From Ceratothoa steindachneri (taxonomy: Eukaryota > Arthropoda > Malacostraca > Isopoda > Cymothoidae): a stretch of 64,000 nucleotides of DNA. The stretch spans positions 103,395,578 to 103,459,577 of the forward strand of contig OZ018321.1 of NCBI GenBank assembly GCA_963969495.1, written 5' to 3'. Position numbers and translations under genes: made by a program. This document shows, in pieces, positions 24,101 to 33,436 of the stretch; the stretch's first letter is position 1; each line of letters begins with the position of its first letter. A model generated the notes under the pieces. It had not been told where the DNA came from. It made no database searches and was given only the letters and a program-made list of their open reading frames with translations.

Positions 24101-24624
24101 CCCTGAGTGCTCTCTGCTTACCCTGGTTCGCAATATCCGTGACGCCACGGTTTTGGCGAGCCACCTGGATGTCGAGATTATCTTCTACTGGGTTCCTGAA
24201 CATGTAGGAATTGCGGGGAATGAGCGCGCCAAAGAGTCCGCGAGGACTCTGCGACCGGACCAGCGTTTCGCTCTTCCTCACACCGACTACATGGCAGGAA
24301 TATGGGCAGCTCTTCGGACTGCTTGGCAAAGAAGATGGGAGACGGTCGAAGGGACCTTAAACTTGCGTGCCTGTTGCCGCGACTGTTCCCATGGACCTAT
24401 CCCCCTATGCCGCGACGGCTTCAGGTCGCTTTCTATCTTCTCTGAATCGGCACATTCTTGTCGAATGTCCAAGTCTGGGTGATCTTTGCACACGTTACCT
24501 GTCCCAGTACCGTGATGGGCGGGGTTGCTACCGCCTGTCCCTTGTATTCTGGACGAGTGCGTGCACATTGACTGGTGGACTTGTTGACTTTTTGTGGGAG
24601 GCTGGCCTTCTCCCTTTTACTTAA
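21129..24624 (+). pseudogene. I-like copy A ORF2 (endonuclease, RT, RNase H), broken
   Basis: Endonuclease at 21130-21800: ILQWN-like start, VLQETML, LLLGDLNGRHPLWG and HGSDHFAI. RT at 22470-23210: VFFDLEKAYDTAW, EGVPQGSVL and ATLYVDDLSIS (YVDD). A degraded RNase H follows at about 23895-24260. It reads IYSNSQSALSAL where copy B keeps IYSDSQSAL, so a catalytic Asp is lost, and the residues after NERA are deleted. The C-terminal Cys/His segment around 24380-24480 is scrambled. Stops at 21849 and 22428 and shifts near 23190, 23910 and 24240 make it non-functional. The frame ends at TAA 24624. Confidence 0.8.
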
Positions 24625-24795
24625 TTAGGTTTTGGTTATTGGTTTTCTTTGTAGGTCGCACGCTCCTGCGCCGGGGGGAGGGGGACCTCCCCCTGACATT
24701 GGAGCTTGCTTCCTAATTGTCATCTTCTCTTTTTACCCCCGTTTTTTTCTAAAATTTGTATTTTAAAGTAGCCTAGAACTAGGCTGTTTGTTTGC

Positions 24796-24823
24796 GGCGA
24801 CTTATGCCCAAGTGGCAGTCGCC
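24796..24823 (+). other. 3'-terminal hairpin of I-like copy A
   Basis: ggcgact (24796-24802) pairs perfectly with agtcgcc (24817-24823) around a 14-base loop, about 11 bases before the A-rich tail. A short palindrome, gcctagaactaggc, lies just upstream. Both are present in copy B. A 3' hairpin in a non-LTR RNA is a plausible recognition site for its own RT; that role is inferred. Confidence 0.6.
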
Positions 24824-24848
24824 AGATAGCCCCTTAAAAAAAACAAAC

Positions 24849-25553
24849 AAAAAACTACCTTTTAAATTCTTGCTTCCTTACCCTTTCTGGCATTGCCTTG
24901 CCTGCTCGACTTCACTTTTTTTTTACCAGAGGATTCCCTTCGGTCATCCTCCCTCTTTACATTTCTATCACGAAGTGTCATTTTATCCCTTTATAAATTC
25001 TTTCCATTTTTGTGTTTAGGTTTATTGTTTTATCTTTTATCCTGTGCCCTCCCCTGCGGCTGGTACATGTCATTTGTTTATTGCCCCAGCTGCCCTTGTT
25101 TTTATAATGCATGCTGTATGCCTGTAATTTAAGTGAGCGTCTCTGTGTGTTGTACCATTTTTTTTCTAATCCTTTGCTTTTCCCCAATTTTTATTCAGTG
25201 TTTCCCACGCCTCTTCTGACTTTTATTTCGGGCGACCCCCATTTTAACAATGCTACCATTAAGAATCCATTAGGATTGGGCAGCTGCCACCTTGTTTTCC
25301 ATTAAACTAGACTAAATATCTGAGGGGTTGGTAAACCATGCGATCTGTTGGATGTGGCCTACTAGCTAAATAGTTGGTATTATGGGCATAAGCAACATTA
25401 ATGAGAACCACTTGATCCGGCGTGTTGTTACTTTCAAAGCCCTACAGAGGCTGAAGGCAGTTTATTGAATAACTTTTTAGTGTAGTCATGTGTACCAAAT
25501 TCTTTTGAAATATATTGACTCTTCTATTGAATTCTTTGTTTCCCTCAAATTTT
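24849..25553. other. T-rich spacer between I-like copies A and B
   Basis: Pyrimidine-rich sequence with no domain-bearing frame. It contains no remnant of the I-like family that I can align by eye. Short frames here are low-complexity Phe/Leu/Ser stretches. Confidence 0.4.
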
Positions 25554-26358
25554 CCCCATAAGGAGCGCGGCATTTGCCATCCTGGCCGCCTTGCTGATGG
25601 GACTCAGCACCATGTCTGACCGCAGCTTAGCCTCTTCTCCTTCCTTCAAAACACTTGTTTCCTTGCTTTTCATACAACCTCTCCCACAACTTTCTCTGGT
25701 CAGCCTATAATTTCACAGGGTAGATGCTGACCTTCTTCTCAGCTAACTGTCCCGGATCGGGGCTGAGGGGGATGGGGGACAATGTTCCCTAGCCCCTGAG
25801 CTCCGGTCTGGGGTGGCTGGTTTTTAACAACCTGCGTCATCCCCACCCATACCTTCCTCGCATCCCTTTTCCTCTCCTCTTCACAATCTATCTTTTTATG
25901 CCGTGTTTAAGGTGGAGCCGCCATGCCGATGGACTGCCAGGCCACCAGGCAGGAGGTGTGGTCCTAAATGGCGGCGCCTGGTTCTGCCAGCCCTGTAAGC
26001 ACCTCTTGCAGTCCGGGCAACTGTGAGAGGTGATGAGCTATTGCGACCCGCAGAAAATTTAGGGTCACCATGCCCAATGATGTTAAAAAAAAAATCTCCC
26101 CCTAATTCCCCCTTGCTCATCAACGGAGCGGCTCTCAGGCAGCTCCACCAAAAAAATGGAGGTCCCCATCCCTCCCCCTGTGCTTGCGCAGGGGCCCCTC
26201 CATATTTCTTTAACCGGAGAGGAGGCTTACTCCTCTCCTACGCCTACGGGTGAAGGGGACTCCCCCCTCACCCCCTTCTCTGGAAGTGCTTTCGGGCACC
26301 TCCCTATTTCCAGCGGCAGTCCCTCCTTTTCTTTCTAAGGGGACTGTCAAGAAAACCA

Positions 26359-27201
26359 GTGCCAGTGTATATGGATGGCTCCAAGTCCCAAGAGGGGGTT
26401 TCCTTCCACGCTGTATCCCCTCTGTTTGAAGTCAGCGGGGCTCTGCCAGGCTCTGCGCCTGTCTTCACGGCCGAGCTGGTGGCAATACACCACTCGGTAC
26501 GGGAGATTACGCGACGTGCCCGGTTCGGAGACCGGATTGTGATCTATAGCGACTCACAAAGCGCCCTGAGTGCTCTCGGGGCATTGGAATCTCTGCATCC
26601 CCTGGTTCGCGGTATCCGTAGCGCTACGGTTATGGCGAGCCGGGCAGATGTCGAGATTATGTTCTACTGGGTTCCTGGACATGTAGGAATTGCTGGGAAT
26701 GAGCGTGCTGATGAGGGCGCCAAAGAGTCCGCGAGGACTCTGCGACCGTACCAGCGTTTCGCTCTTCCTCACACCGACTACATGGCAGGAATATGGGCAG
26801 CTCTTCGCACTGCTTGGCAAAGAAGATGGGAGACGGTCGAAGGGAACTTAAAGTTGCGTGCCATTGCGCCGTGACTGTTCCCATGGACCTATTCCCCAAT
26901 GCCGCGACGGCTTCAGGTCGTTTTCTGTCGTCTCCGAATCGGGCACACTCGTGTGACGCATCGCTATTTGATGGAGCGCTCGCCTGCGCACTATTGCGAC
27001 GACTGCGTCGTCCCCCAGACTGTTCAGCACATTCTTGTTGAATGTCCAAGTCTGGGTGATCTTCGCGTACGATACCTGTCCCGGTACCGGGATGGGCGGG
27101 GTTGCTACCGCCTGTCCCTTGTACTCTGGATGAGTGCGTGCACATTGACTGGTGGACTTGTTGACTTTTGGGGGGAGGCCGGCCTTCTCCCTATTATTTA
27201 A
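26359..27201 (+). pseudogene. Copy B RNase H and C-terminal Cys/His remnant of ORF2
   Basis: A 171-codon open frame (to 26874) retains all four RNase H acidic positions: VYMDGSK, FTAELVAIH, IYSDSQSAL and GNERADEG. A shift near 26870 separates the C-terminal module in the next frame (26899-27201). This module has RIGHTRVTHRYL, YCDDCVVPQTVQHILVECP (a CX2C...HX4C finger typical of I/Jockey ORF2 ends) and a stop after EAGLLPII. The RNase H frame is out of phase with the upstream ORF1 piece and has no nearby ATG, so it is unlikely to be translated from the element start. Confidence 0.75.
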
Positions 27202-27385
27202 GCAGGGTTTGTTTTTTTGTTTTGTTTTGTTTTTTGCTTTTGTTTTTTTTCCTTTAGGTTGCACGCTCCTGCGCCGGGGGGACCTCCCCCGACACAGGAG
27301 CTTGCTTCCTTTCCCCCTTTTTGGGGTGTTTTTCATCTCTTTAATTTTATTTTAAAGTAGCCTAGAACTAGGCCAGTTTTAATAT

Positions 27386-27414
27386 GGCGACTAATGCCCA
27401 AGTAGGCAGTCGCC
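27386..27414 (+). other. 3'-terminal hairpin of I-like copy B
   Basis: ggcgact (27386-27392) and agtcgcc (27408-27414) form the same 7-bp stem as in copy A with a 15-base loop. The upstream palindrome cctagaactagg is also present (about 27361). Confidence 0.6.
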
Positions 27415-27436
27415 AGATGAGCTCTTAAAAAAAAAA

Positions 27437-28039
27437 AATTCCTTAAAATTTGCATTTTGTTCTCAAATATTTGATTTATGCTCTATTTCTTTTGTAATTT
27501 ATATTAAAAATTTCCTAGATATAAAATTATATATTAATCTTTGTCTCCCTATCTTTCCTTGTCAATAACTTTTACTATATAGTTAGTTTTATGTTGATGA
27601 AAACATTATACAGAGAATTGGATACAGTATGGTAACAAGTTGGGATTGAGTGTATATACTTGTTAATCTACAACAATCTACTTGTTTCTCTTCATCTGTC
27701 CACTCATACTGAGAGAGCTTCTCATTGGAGTTACTCATTTTTCTGTTTCCTTAAAAGTTCAATCTTTTAACTACACTGCCACTTTTGTATCACATTTAAT
27801 AATTTACTCTAGATGTCTATTTCAGTATCAGTGTTCTGTAATTTTGTCTCTGGCAAAATTTCTATGTAAAAGTTAATAGCTTTGTCTTCACAGTTAAAAT
27901 TGATTTATATTTCCTTTCAGATAGTGTTTTATTTTTAATATCAACTAGAATTCAAATGTGTTAAGTAATTGAGAAATATATGTCGAGTTTGAAAGATAAC
28001 TTTTAAGTGGGTTTATCTTTTTTTTGTTTTATATTTAAA
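27437..28039 (+). other. Upstream region of the trichoplein-like first coding exon
   Basis: AT-rich sequence. An in-frame TAA at 28004-28006 lies 34 bases before ATG 28040. The ATG is therefore the first possible start in this exon unless an upstream exon splices in at the AG of 28006-28007. I see no TATA box or initiator that I would defend. Confidence 0.35.
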
Positions 28040-28314
28040 ATGCATCCACGATCAAAAATCTCCCGCTCTGTTTCAAGTAATAAAAGTGATCAATGTCATG
28101 GCATCAATGTGGGAGTTATAAACAGAGGAAGGCCAACATCTGCTCGGGAATTGTTTGAATTTCAAAATCGAAAAAGAAATGATGAAGCTTGGAGGTATGA
28201 CCAACTAGTGACTAGTGTTGATAATATGAAGAAACTACAATGGCAAGCTAGTGTATATGCATCACTTGCTAAAAAAAAAAGGCAAGTATTGGTAAAAGGA
28301 GACAGGCTCCACTG
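28040..28314 (+). CDS. tchp: Trichoplein (TCHP)-like gene, coding exon 1
   Basis: The exon starts at ATG 28040 (MHPRSKISRS) and encodes 91 codons plus two bases. It ends at the donor cactg|gtaaaa, a phase 2 intron. Residues about 40-80 (RKRNDEAWRYDQ, MKKLQWQASVYASLAKKKR) align in position with the N-terminal region of trichoplein before its coiled coil. Trichoplein is a centriole and keratin-filament-binding coiled-coil protein that controls primary-cilium assembly in animals. The joined exon frame (917 bases over five exons) continues without a stop, which supports the splice model. MNS1/CFAP53 (other TPH-domain proteins) are alternatives. The match is strongest across exons 2-5. Confidence 0.7.
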
Positions 28315-29541
28315 GTAAAATGATATGAGTAAAGATTTGTTCATAAATTATAATTGCAGCTGCTAATTTTTTTTAGCCCATGAAATTAGAATGGAACTAG
28401 CTTTGCTTTTTCTCTCTGTTAGGAAGTATTACATATCATTCATGAGTTGCATATGACATTAGGATGGAAGCCTTAATAGAGGCCTATTGATGGAATAATG
28501 TTTAATTATAACAAAGCTATTTAACAAAAATCATATTAAATAGGGAATACATTAATTTTGGTGCCCACGTTTTTAATTATTATCTAAATTTTGGAATTGG
28601 TAAACATTAATAAAACATTTTTTAAATATAATTTCTAACTTTTAGGATAAAGGATAGTTGATTATTCAAATTTATTTGCAAATAAACATACTATTAGACA
28701 TATAATTTTTCCTTCACTATCAAGCTTCTTATATGAGGAAAAAAGATTTCATTGAAAAACTTTATTCTGGAAATTAGTTTCAGGGGTGAGACGCTTTCAT
28801 CTTGATTCCAAAACCAATGATGATAAAGGCCAAAGGGTTGACTTTTATATAAGGTCAGTTGTAAACATAAGAAAGGACAAATACTGAGAAGGCTTCTGAT
28901 TGGCTAAGAAAAATGTTGGAATGTATATAAACAGATAATTGGCTGGCAATTATATCAAAAAGGGAGATAGGCAGTAATAATCTGGTGTGTCAGAAAAGTT
29001 TAATTTTGGGATTATTTGCTGAACAAAGATCAAGGAAAGCAAAGAATAGCACAAAATGAAGGCATTCCATATTGAGAAGGCAGAAATAATCCTCTGGGAA
29101 TTTTTTTTAATTATCTTGGCCTAGAATCAAGTCCTAATCTCTCGATTGCCAGTCTGATGCTCTACCATTAAGCTACCAGTCACAACAATTCAAACCCACC
29201 AAAAGCCTTACTGTATCAAGACCAGGATAATTATTTTTTTTTTCCTGGCATTATTTCCAATGTCCCTTTCTTCTGCCTTTAAAAACTCCTGCTTCTTGTC
29301 TCACATGCTCATTCACATCCCATTTCTCTTTCTATTGTACTATATTGTTATATAGTTTGCCATAAAAGGCCTCTGACTTCTAAAAAGTTTTTTGAAAGGT
29401 AGAAGTTAAATAGTGTGAAAGTTCTGTAGTATTTGTTACTATTCACAGAGTTTGTATATGCTCTTTTAGAATGGCTTATGCATTATCCTCTTGTGACTGT
29501 GAGAAAAGCTCCTTCCCAGGCTATATATATATATATATATA
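28315..29541 (+). other. Intron 1, first part: no gene; tRNA-like piece and TA microsatellite
   Basis: AT-rich intronic DNA. Besides the tRNA-like sequence at 29118-29184, a TA dinucleotide run (29522-29541) serves as the insertion target of the mariner that follows. Otherwise I see nothing. Confidence 0.45.
29118..29184 (-). other. tRNA-like sequence (pseudogene or SINE head)
   Basis: On the minus strand, tagcttaatggtagagca is a near-ideal box A / D-arm. About 30 bases later, gacttgattct resembles box B. The anticodon stem does not pair and no matching acceptor stem is visible, so a functional tRNA is unlikely. A tRNA-derived SINE fragment is the other reading. Confidence 0.35.
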
Positions 29542-30455
29542 CAAGGGGCGTCAATAAGTTTTGCAATTCGGATATAAGGAAACGAGATATGAGGAAAAGT
29601 GTTTTATTATTTTTCAATATAACTACTCTCGACTTCAATGCACTTGCGCCACTTGTCCCTGAGGCTTTGAATTCCTGACAACCAGAAATCTCCCGACTGC
29701 TGTTCAACCCACTCCTGGATGGTGAGCTGGACATCTTCATCGTCCCCAAACCGGCGTCCATGCAGTGCAGCCTTGAGCTGGCAGAATAAAAAGTAGTCGC
29801 TAGGGGCCAGATCTGGACTGTAGGGGGGATGGTTGAGCTCCTCGAATCCGCACTCGCGCAGGGCAGCTTGTGCAACCCCTGCCTTGTGGACTTTGACAAC
29901 ATTGAAGTCGATCATGGGGCGTGAAGTTTCTAGGGACCCAATGGGCAGAGACCTTGGTCATGGCCAAATTGTCGTGGATGATATTGATAACACTTCCATG
30001 TGATATTCCAAGTTCTCGCTCGATTTCTTCGACCTTCACCCGTCGATTTTCGAGGATCATCCTCTCCACAAGGGCCACATTGTTCTCGTTGGTCACATCT
30101 GACGGCCGTCATCTTCAAGGGACTCACGAGCATGGCGGAACTCCCTATTCCAGCGAGCAATGGTTGCATAAGAAGGGGCGGTGTCGGTGTACACTGCAAC
30201 CATGCGTTCATGGATCTCTCTTGCATTCTTGCCTTGGTAAAAAATTTGATCACTTCGCGGTGCTCAACCTTCTCCATTGTTGAATAATTTGTGACTGATG
30301 ATCTGCAATCAGCTACTGCTTCTTAAATAGACGAGGCAGGAGCATGCGGCTGCAGGTCCTGACTTGTCATAACTTGTCCTAACACCCCCACAAACAGCCA
30401 TCCCCCTTCCTCTATTTTGCCCTACCGATTCGCAAAACTTATTGACTGCCCCTCG
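29542..30455 (-). mobile_element. mariner element, internally deleted (copy 1)
   Basis: Terminal inverted repeats of about 30 bp (caaggggcgtcaataagttt at 29542; matching end cttattgactgcccctcg at 30455) are flanked by TA on both sides. The minus-strand frame starts at ATG 30277 (MEKVEHREVIKFF). It shows the paired N-terminal helix-turn-helix region (ILENRRVKVEEIERELGISH) and WVPRNFTPHDR, then jumps to the C-terminal part (HPPYSPDLAPSDYF, KWRKCIEVESSYIEK). The region with the first two catalytic Asp residues is missing, and frameshifts split the rest. The transposase cannot catalyse transposition, but the ends look mobilisable in trans. Confidence 0.85.
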
Positions 30456-30779
30456 TATATCCCTGTAGGCTTATTTTGCTAGAGAAAAGCACTTTCTGCA
30501 CTGTTTGCATCTTGTGGAGGTAGGTGCATATTAACTACAGTCACCGCAACAAAAATTGATTGGGTTTCGCTAGAAATACATGAAAAAGTGAGATCAAATT
30601 TGATTGCATTCCAAAACATACAAATGGTTTCTTTACACACATCGTATGTCTGACAGTTCTGTACAGCGTCATACTTTGAAAGAAAATGATACCAGCTCTC
30701 AGTTGTCTCTCAGCTGTTGTCTAGCACGCGTTGCCTTGCCACTAGTTTTCTGCTCTTTTGGGTTATTGTCTGACACGCA

Positions 30780-31068
30780 CCCAGCCTAAACTTTTGTCGA
30801 GCACTGTACATAGTAGTCCAATGGGTTGAGATCTGGGAAGCTTGGAGGCCAAAGGTTAGGGGTTATGTGATCATGAAAATTTTATACCATCCATTCCAGT
30901 TGCTTGAGCCTTGTGTGATGGTGCCGGGTCTTGTTGAAACATATAAGGTCTTTTGTTGCGTATATTGTCGATCCATGGCTTAACCATCTTTGGCCTCTAA
31001 CTCCTCGCAAACTTTGTCGATGAAAGATCTAGTGTCTTTTAAAAATTGTGCTATTTCTAAATTGCTAT
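30780..31068 (-). pseudogene. Tc1-like transposase fragment (left arm)
   Basis: The minus strand reads KMVKPWIDNIRNKRPYMFQQ, then DPAPSHKAQATGMD and HNP*PLASKLPRSQPIGLL. This is the C-terminal catalytic block of Tc1-family DDE transposases (FQQDxAPSHKA, then a decayed NLWPPxSPDLNPxD). The stop and shifts show it is dead. Its upstream part, 30946-31068, is repeated in inverted orientation at 31477-31602. Confidence 0.65.
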
Positions 31069-31119
31069 GTTCAGCTTTTATACCCAAAATAACTGCATGC
31101 CTCTTCATTTTTTGTGTAA

Positions 31120-31400
31120 GCATCAGGTCTGCCATTGATAATTTTTAAGTATAGAAAATATAAAGCCAAATAATATGCTGCTATAGCAAAAATAACATAT
31201 GTCCTCAAATATTTTACGCACCCTGTATATAGATGTTTACCTAGTTGGACCATTTGGGTAGTGAGGAGAGGTATGCCATGCATGAAGAGGCTGAAGAGTG
31301 TAGGGGAGAGGATACCTCCTTGGGAAACCATTGGGAATTTGATTTTTGATTGTGCTCTGTGTTGGAGGAATTGGCTATATCTTTTGGAAAGAAAGTTTGT
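31120..31400 (-). pseudogene. Jockey-like RT fragment between Tc1-like arms
   Basis: Within a 141-codon minus-strand frame (31071-31496) the segment FPMVSQGGILSPTLFSLFMH matches the (V)PQGGVLSPTLFNLYMxDIP block of Jockey-type reverse transcriptases, with P replaced by S. RYSQFLQHRAQSK-like sequence precedes it, as in the block before motif 4. No YADD follows. Only this internal piece survives. Confidence 0.6.
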
Positions 31401-31476
31401 TTTTTCATTGCAAAAGAAAGCTTGTTTTTTGGTTGCTTTTTGCAATAAGTGCTCGAAGAGAGTATAAAGGTTTTCC

Positions 31477-31602
31477 AAGCAATTTAGAAATAACACAATT
31501 TTTAAAAGTCCCTAGATTCTTCATCTAAAAAGTTTGCAAGGAGTTAGAGGCCAAAGATGGTTAAGCCATGGATCGACAATGTACGCAACAAAAGACCTTA
31601 GT
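31477..31602 (+). repeat. Tc1-like fragment, right inverted arm
   Basis: Reverse complement of 30946-31068 over about 125 bp with few differences (gttaagccatggatcgacaa and its complement are easily seen). It repeats the KELEAKDG...PWIDN-coding stretch in opposite orientation. With the left arm it forms a stem with a spacer of about 410 bases. Confidence 0.7.
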
Positions 31603-31869
31603 TTTCTTTTAGTTATAGCTATTGAGATTGGATAAAACATTTACTGCAATGTGCAGGATATTATTTTCATAAAGTAAGGTATTCTTTGCTTCGAGATTCG
31701 ATGCTTATTGATACCATGTTTGTGAGGGCAAAATCTGAAAGCATTAGTCTGTAGGTAGCTATTGAGGATAATTTCTCTGCTTCGTATTTAAAAACCATGT
31801 GTAATCAGTCAGGGTTTTACTCTATTGTGTCTGAGGATTTTTTAATATAGTGTAATTTTTTATTTACAG

Positions 31870-32035
31870 TAGAGAGTTGTTGTATCAGGATGAAAAGGAA
31901 GAAAAAGAGCTAAAGGCTAAAGAAGAAGAAGAAGAAAGAATCAGAAAGAAAAAAGCTGAGAATGCAGCTCAAGAGAAGGAAAAAGAAGAGAAAGCAGCAG
32001 AAAAAAATCTTGTAAGAAATGTAACTCATCCTGAG
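31870..32035 (+). CDS. tchp: Trichoplein-like gene, coding exon 2
   Basis: Acceptor tttacag|T at 31869 and donor ctgag|gtatgt at 32035. The first base completes a Cys codon begun in exon 1. The exon encodes 55 further codons starting RELLYQDEKEEKELKAKEEE, a highly charged coiled coil rich in Glu and Lys. This matches the REKLRQLMQEEQ-type stretch at the start of the trichoplein coiled coil. The following intron is only 113 bases, phase 0, and splices to exon 3. Confidence 0.75.
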
Positions 32036-32148
32036 GTATGTAAAGAATTAAATGAATTATTCTAAATTATTGGAATGGAATTGGATTGATTGCCTCATGA
32101 AAGAAAATGACTAACAAGTGATTAAGATTTTAATTTTTAATTTGGCAG

Positions 32149-32268
32149 ATTGAAATTCTTCGGAAACGATTGGAGGATCTCAAAAAACAGAATGAGGAAG
32201 AAAAGAAGAAAATGGTTGAGAAACTCTCATATGAGTCATGGAGACAAAATAACCCTGATGTCAAACAG
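32149..32268 (+). CDS. tchp: Trichoplein-like gene, coding exon 3
   Basis: Acceptor ttggcag|A and donor aacag|gttggt; 40 codons, phase 0 at both ends. The peptide ends KLSYESWRQNNPDVKQ. This corresponds to the YEHWKKNNPKLRE signature of vertebrate trichoplein and is the best single piece of identity evidence. The next intron is 8.4 kb and contains I-like copies C and D and a solo LTR. Confidence 0.8.
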
Positions 32269-33436
32269 GTTGGTGGATAGAAGATTGAAGTGAAAATGTT
32301 TCTGGAGGCAAAGGGGTGAGGGGAACGCGACGGGACCTCTTTGAGATCATTCTCATGGAGGAAAATGGCCTTTAATACAGTTAGATTTCATTATGCCAAA
32401 TGGAAAAAGCTGCATTTACAAGTAAAGAAAGTGGTTGATTTAATTTTGACCAAAGAATTTTGTGCAGGATTTCATTTTATATACAAGAACTACACTCCAG
32501 TTTAAGGGCACTGAAGTTCCCTGTAGAGATAAAGCACTAATGCAACACACAAAAATATCCTCTGGGGGCTTGTCATAACAGGCAAAGTCTGGTTAACCAG
32601 AAACCACAATCATTAAAAAGAAATTGCATAACTAATTTTTTACAATTCTTTTGACTTCTCTTTTTGACCTTATTTGAGAAATAGGCAATAAATCAGCATC
32701 AATGTTTAAATCAAACACGTGGAATGAAGAGTAAATATGGCGAGGGAAATTGCAGATACACTTTGTGAAATGATGAGAGTGAATTTTGTGGGATAAGTCA
32801 TTTGAGTGTGACTAGTTGAAACATGGTAGTAAAGATAAAGAGTATATGGCTGTGCTATTAGGTAAAGAGTGAAATGATGCAATGGTTGTGGATGAATTTG
32901 TAAGCTGAAAAATTTTGAGAAAGCTAATCCAAGTTCTTTATGCAGCCATTCATCTAACTCTGGGGCATCTTCACATATGTTACCTTTCCCAGTACCAGAA
33001 TGAGCAAGGTGGCTACCACCTGCCCCTTGTACATGGGAAGTTTTCATGCACACAGACTTGTGCACATGTTGCACTTGGTACCCAGAGCAGCCGCACAGCA
33101 TCCTGGCCTGAGTGTAAGTCTGGGAGGCCTTGTCACTGGATTGATATGAACTCTGATGGGGCCTAGAAAAGATGTTGGTGCACTTAGCCCTCACTCCATT
33201 TCAGTACTACTATATCTATACTTATTATTTTATGACTATCCCCTTAACCTTTGATCTACCTACACTTTGTACCAAGCGGAACTGTTCTCATCTAGAGAAT
33301 TTAATTCGCTAGACATGGTGCTTGGGTGGACTTCACGCCATCCCAGGATCTCCTAATGCAGGGGTATGATAATAGCACTGTGTAACAAAATTTCACTTTT
33401 GTCTTGTTCATGGGTTATAACGGGACCAATCTTTCA
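32269..33436 (+). other. Intron 3, first part
   Basis: AT-rich intronic DNA. The only recognisable content is the small I-like fragment at 32940-33075. From 33076 to 33436 I see no element or gene. Confidence 0.4.
32940..33075 (+). pseudogene. I-like element fragment (C-terminal end of ORF2)
   Basis: ctctggggcatcttcacata and ttacctttcccagtaccaga correspond to the gtctgggtgatctttgcaca...cagtaccgtgatgggcgg stretch near 24472-24520 of copy A, just before the ORF2 end. It is diverged and truncated at both sides. Confidence 0.6.

Larger units (their letters stand above)
18226..24848 (+). mobile_element. I-superfamily non-LTR retrotransposon, copy A (near full length)
   Basis: A GC-rich 6.6-kb unit starts near ccccgtaaggggcgcggcga. 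It has a 5' leader of about 515 bases, ORF1 with three CCHC knuckles, then ORF2 with endonuclease, RT and RNase H. The 3' UTR has a terminal hairpin and an A-rich tail (24834-24848). The same 5' start recurs at about 25554, 42493 and 60958, which fixes the 5' boundary. The APE endonuclease plus RNase H plus C-terminal Cys/His motif places it in the RNase-H-bearing I/R1/Nimb group. The exact clade needs a tree. No TSD was convincing. GC content and CpG use differ sharply from the AT-rich surroundings. Confidence 0.85.
25554..27436 (+). mobile_element. I-like copy B, short internally deleted derivative
   Basis: The 5' leader and first part of ORF1 (25554-26358) are joined directly to the RNase H region of ORF2 at about 26356-26362. 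The element then runs through its 3' UTR to the A-tail at 27425-27436. Compared with copy A about 4.7 kb is missing. Both sides carry ccag at the junction, so a microhomology-type deletion is likely. The start of ORF1 (ATG 26070 in caccatgc) and both 3' palindromes are kept. Confidence 0.85.

Noticed and set aside
19153..24568. Minus-strand frames within the I-like copies
   Set aside because: GC-rich coding DNA gives long antisense frames. None shows a domain.
28281..28292. Earlier donors for exon 1 (gtattg at 28286, gtaaaa at 28292)
   Set aside because: Both leave phase 0, which does not fit the phase 2 start of exon 2. The donor at 28315 does.
29118..29184. Functional tRNA gene
   Set aside because: Anticodon and acceptor stems do not pair. 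Kept only as a tRNA-like relic.
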